From positions 434,001 through 498,000 of the forward strand of contig NZ_JANINP010000007.1 of NCBI RefSeq assembly GCF_024508665.1: 64,000 bases of DNA, in the 5' to 3' direction. A model generated the notes under the pieces. It was not told where the DNA came from. It was given only the letters and a program-made list of their open reading frames with translations, and did no database searches. This document shows positions 62,688 to 64,000 of the stretch, piece after piece. The translations under genes were made by a program, and so were the position numbers. Source of the DNA: Sphingomonas sp. (lineage in GTDB: Bacteria > Pseudomonadota > Alphaproteobacteria > Sphingomonadales > Sphingomonadaceae). Numbering within the stretch: the first letter of the stretch is position 1; each line of letters opens with the position of its first letter.

Positions 62688-63842
62688 CTATGATCCGGCG
62701 CCGATCAGTTCGCGACCGATCAGCATGCGGCGAATTTCGTTGGTGCCGGCGCCGATGTCGAGCAGCTTGGCGTCGCGCGCGAAGCGCTCGACCGGCCAGT
62801 CCTTGGTATAGCCCGCACCGCCGAGAGCCTGGATCGCTTCCAGGCTGACCTTCACCGCATTCTCGCTCGCCAGCAGGATCGCGCCGGCCGCGTCGAACCG
62901 CGTGGTCTTGCCGGCATCGCAGGCACGCGCGACGGCATAGACATAGGCGCGCGCGCTGTTGAGTGCGACATACATGTCGGCGATCTTGGCCTGCATCAGC
63001 TGGAACGTGCCGATCGACTGGCCGAATTGCTTGCGCTCGCGGACATAGGGGACGACCACGTCGAGGCACGCCTGCATGATGCCGAGCTGGATGCCGGCGA
63101 GCACGGTGCGCTCGTAATCGAGTCCCGACATCAGCACCCCGACGCCGCCGTTGAGCGGGCCCATGACATTCTCCTCGGGCACTTCGCAATCGTTGAACAC
63201 CAGTTCGGCGGTCGGCGAGCCGCGCATCCCCATCTTGTCGATCTTCTGGCCGATCGAGAAGCCGGGCATGCCCTTCTCGATGATGAAGGTGGTGATGCCG
63301 CGCGACCCTTCGCCCGTCTTGGCATAGACGACGAGCGTGTCGGCATAGGCCGCATTGGTGATCCAGAATTTGGTGCCGTTGAGCACATAGCCGCCCTGAA
63401 CTTCCTCGGCGCGGAGCTTCATGCCGACGACGTCCGATCCGGCGCCCGCTTCGGACATGGCGAGGCTGCCGACATGTTCGCCCGAGATCAGCTTGGGGAG
63501 ATATTTGGCCTTTTGCTCAGGGCTGGCCCAGCGGCGCAGCTGGTTGATGCAAAGGTTCGAATGCGCGCCGTAAGAAAGACCGATCGAGGCCGAGGCACGG
63601 CTGATTTCCTCGCAGGCGATGACGTGTTCGAGATAGCCGAGTCCGAGCCCGCCATATTTCTCTTCGACCGTGATGCCGTGCAGGCCGAGCTCGCCCATTT
63701 GCGGCCACAGCTCCTTGGGGAACCAGTCCTCGGCGTCGATCTTCGCGGCAAGCGGCGCGATCTTGTCGGCGGCGAAGCGCTGGGTCGTCTCGCGGATCAT
63801 GTCGGCGGTCTCGCCGAGCGCGAAATCGAGGGTGGCGTCCAT
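62688..63842 (-). CDS. ivd: Isovaleryl-CoA dehydrogenase
   Basis: A 384-residue FAD-dependent acyl-CoA dehydrogenase. Signature parts are [39 protein letters not shown] and [20 protein letters not shown], together with the base in [11 protein letters not shown], which fits isovaleryl-CoA rather than short-chain dehydrogenases. It makes 3-methylcrotonyl-CoA, the substrate of MccAB. ATG 63842 has AGGAGA 6 nt upstream. It is separated from mccB by about 12.5 kb of other genes, although the three are consecutive in many relatives. Confidence 0.93.
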   Translation of the reverse strand: MDATLDFALGETADMIRETTQRFAADKIAPLAAKIDAEDWFPKELWPQMGELGLHGITVEEKYGGLGLGYLEHVIACEEISRASASIGLSYGAHSNLCINQLRRWASPEQKAKYLPKLISGEHVGSLAMSEAGAGSDVVGMKLRAEEVQGGYVLNGTKFWITNAAYADTLVVYAKTGEGSRGITTFIIEKGMPGFSIGQKIDKMGMRGSPTAELVFNDCEVPEENVMGPLNGGVGVLMSGLDYERTVLAGIQLGIMQACLDVVVPYVRERKQFGQSIGTFQLMQAKIADMYVALNSARAYVYAVARACDAGKTTRFDAAGAILLASENAVKVSLEAIQALGGAGYTKDWPVERFARDAKLLDIGAGTNEIRRMLIGRELIGAGS

Positions 63843-63927
63843 TATCGTCTCCTGTGTTGATCCGGGCTGTAGCGCGCCGTCGGTGGCCACGCTAGCGTCC
63901 CACCCGGACAGCACGGGGGAGTGCCGC

Positions 63928-64000
63928 TTGCAGGGGTTCGATCTTGTTTTCGCGATGTTCGGGCTGGTCCTCGGGCTCGCCGTGACCGAGGTGCTGGCGG
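63928..64000 (+). CDS. N-terminus of a membrane protein (partial, cut by window end)
   Basis: An open frame running off the right edge. It reads [20 protein letters not shown] from TTG 63928, with GGGGGAG about 7 nt upstream. The hydrophobic stretch is a first membrane helix. It diverges from ivd over an 85-nt gap. The family cannot be named from 24 residues. Confidence 0.5.
   Translation, partial: MQGFDLVFAMFGLVLGLAVTEVLA

Overview
The window reads as chromosomal DNA of a high-GC alphaproteobacterium of the Sphingomonas group. Evidence: a soluble serine palmitoyltransferase whose active-site residues fall at the same positions (H159, D231, H234, K265) as in the Sphingomonas paucimobilis enzyme, an adjacent acyl carrier protein and reductase for sphingolipid synthesis, large TonB-dependent receptors with a sigma/anti-sigma pair, many GTG starts, and ATGA/GTGA stop-start overlaps. 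No integrase, transposase, phage gene, CRISPR array or rRNA was seen.

Layout. 1-5040 holds housekeeping genes on the plus strand: a Bcp-like tail, a DUF455 ferritin-like protein, an M23 peptidase, erpA, xth, an outer-membrane protein and two small secreted paralogues. 5146-9999 holds a probable ceramide synthase (GNAT-like), a membrane lipid desaturase and lptF-lptG. 10198-16403 is an accessory cassette: a peptidase (C39)-ABC exporter and an HlyD adaptor on the minus strand, then, divergently, a 47-residue peptide with a double-glycine-type leader ending in Ala-Gly, two unfamiliar 301-residue proteins that look like divergent paralogues (cupin-like middle plus HEAT-like tail), and a small membrane protein. 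This looks like a peptide (bacteriocin/RiPP-like) production and export locus and is the most novel part of the window. 16452-23156 (minus strand) is obgE-proB-cerR-like-acp-spt-hybrid histidine kinase. The cassette therefore sits between two halves of a lipid-A-export and sphingolipid gene neighbourhood.

23291-34997 holds regulators (AraC, TetR), a tiny zinc-knuckle-like gene, GNAT, rplU-rpmA, a TonB receptor, hspQ, tRNA-Ser(CGA), a DUF4336 protein, an AsmA protein, cutC and a Tat-exported asparaginase-type Ntn hydrolase. 35136-42431 is an ECF sigma - FecR - STN-type TonB receptor module followed by an autotransporter. 42530-50141 carries nadE and leucine-catabolism genes (a crotonase, mccA and mccB). 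Between mccA and mccB lies a DUF559 nuclease gene flanked by two inverted copies of a double-hairpin palindromic repeat. 50253-57170 carries an M13 peptidase, a thiolase-like protein lacking the usual catalytic residues, and a DUF3857/transglutaminase/TPR protein. 57174-60992 is an EmrAB-type efflux system with its TetR regulator and a thioesterase. 60967-63842 carries DUF4199, a membrane LuxR protein, a GST and isovaleryl-CoA dehydrogenase; a new plus-strand gene begins at the right edge.

How the parts fit. Spt condenses serine with an acyl chain carried on the neighbouring ACP. The CerR-like reductase and the GNAT-like protein would complete ceramide, and LptF/LptG drive lipid A (or, in this group, possibly glycosphingolipid) export. 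Ivd, MccA/B and the crotonase form the acyl-CoA part of leucine breakdown but are split by about 12 kb of unrelated genes. No gene-free stretch exceeds 300 bases; the longest is 13926-14202, which holds a terminator-like hairpin and one doubtful short reading frame.
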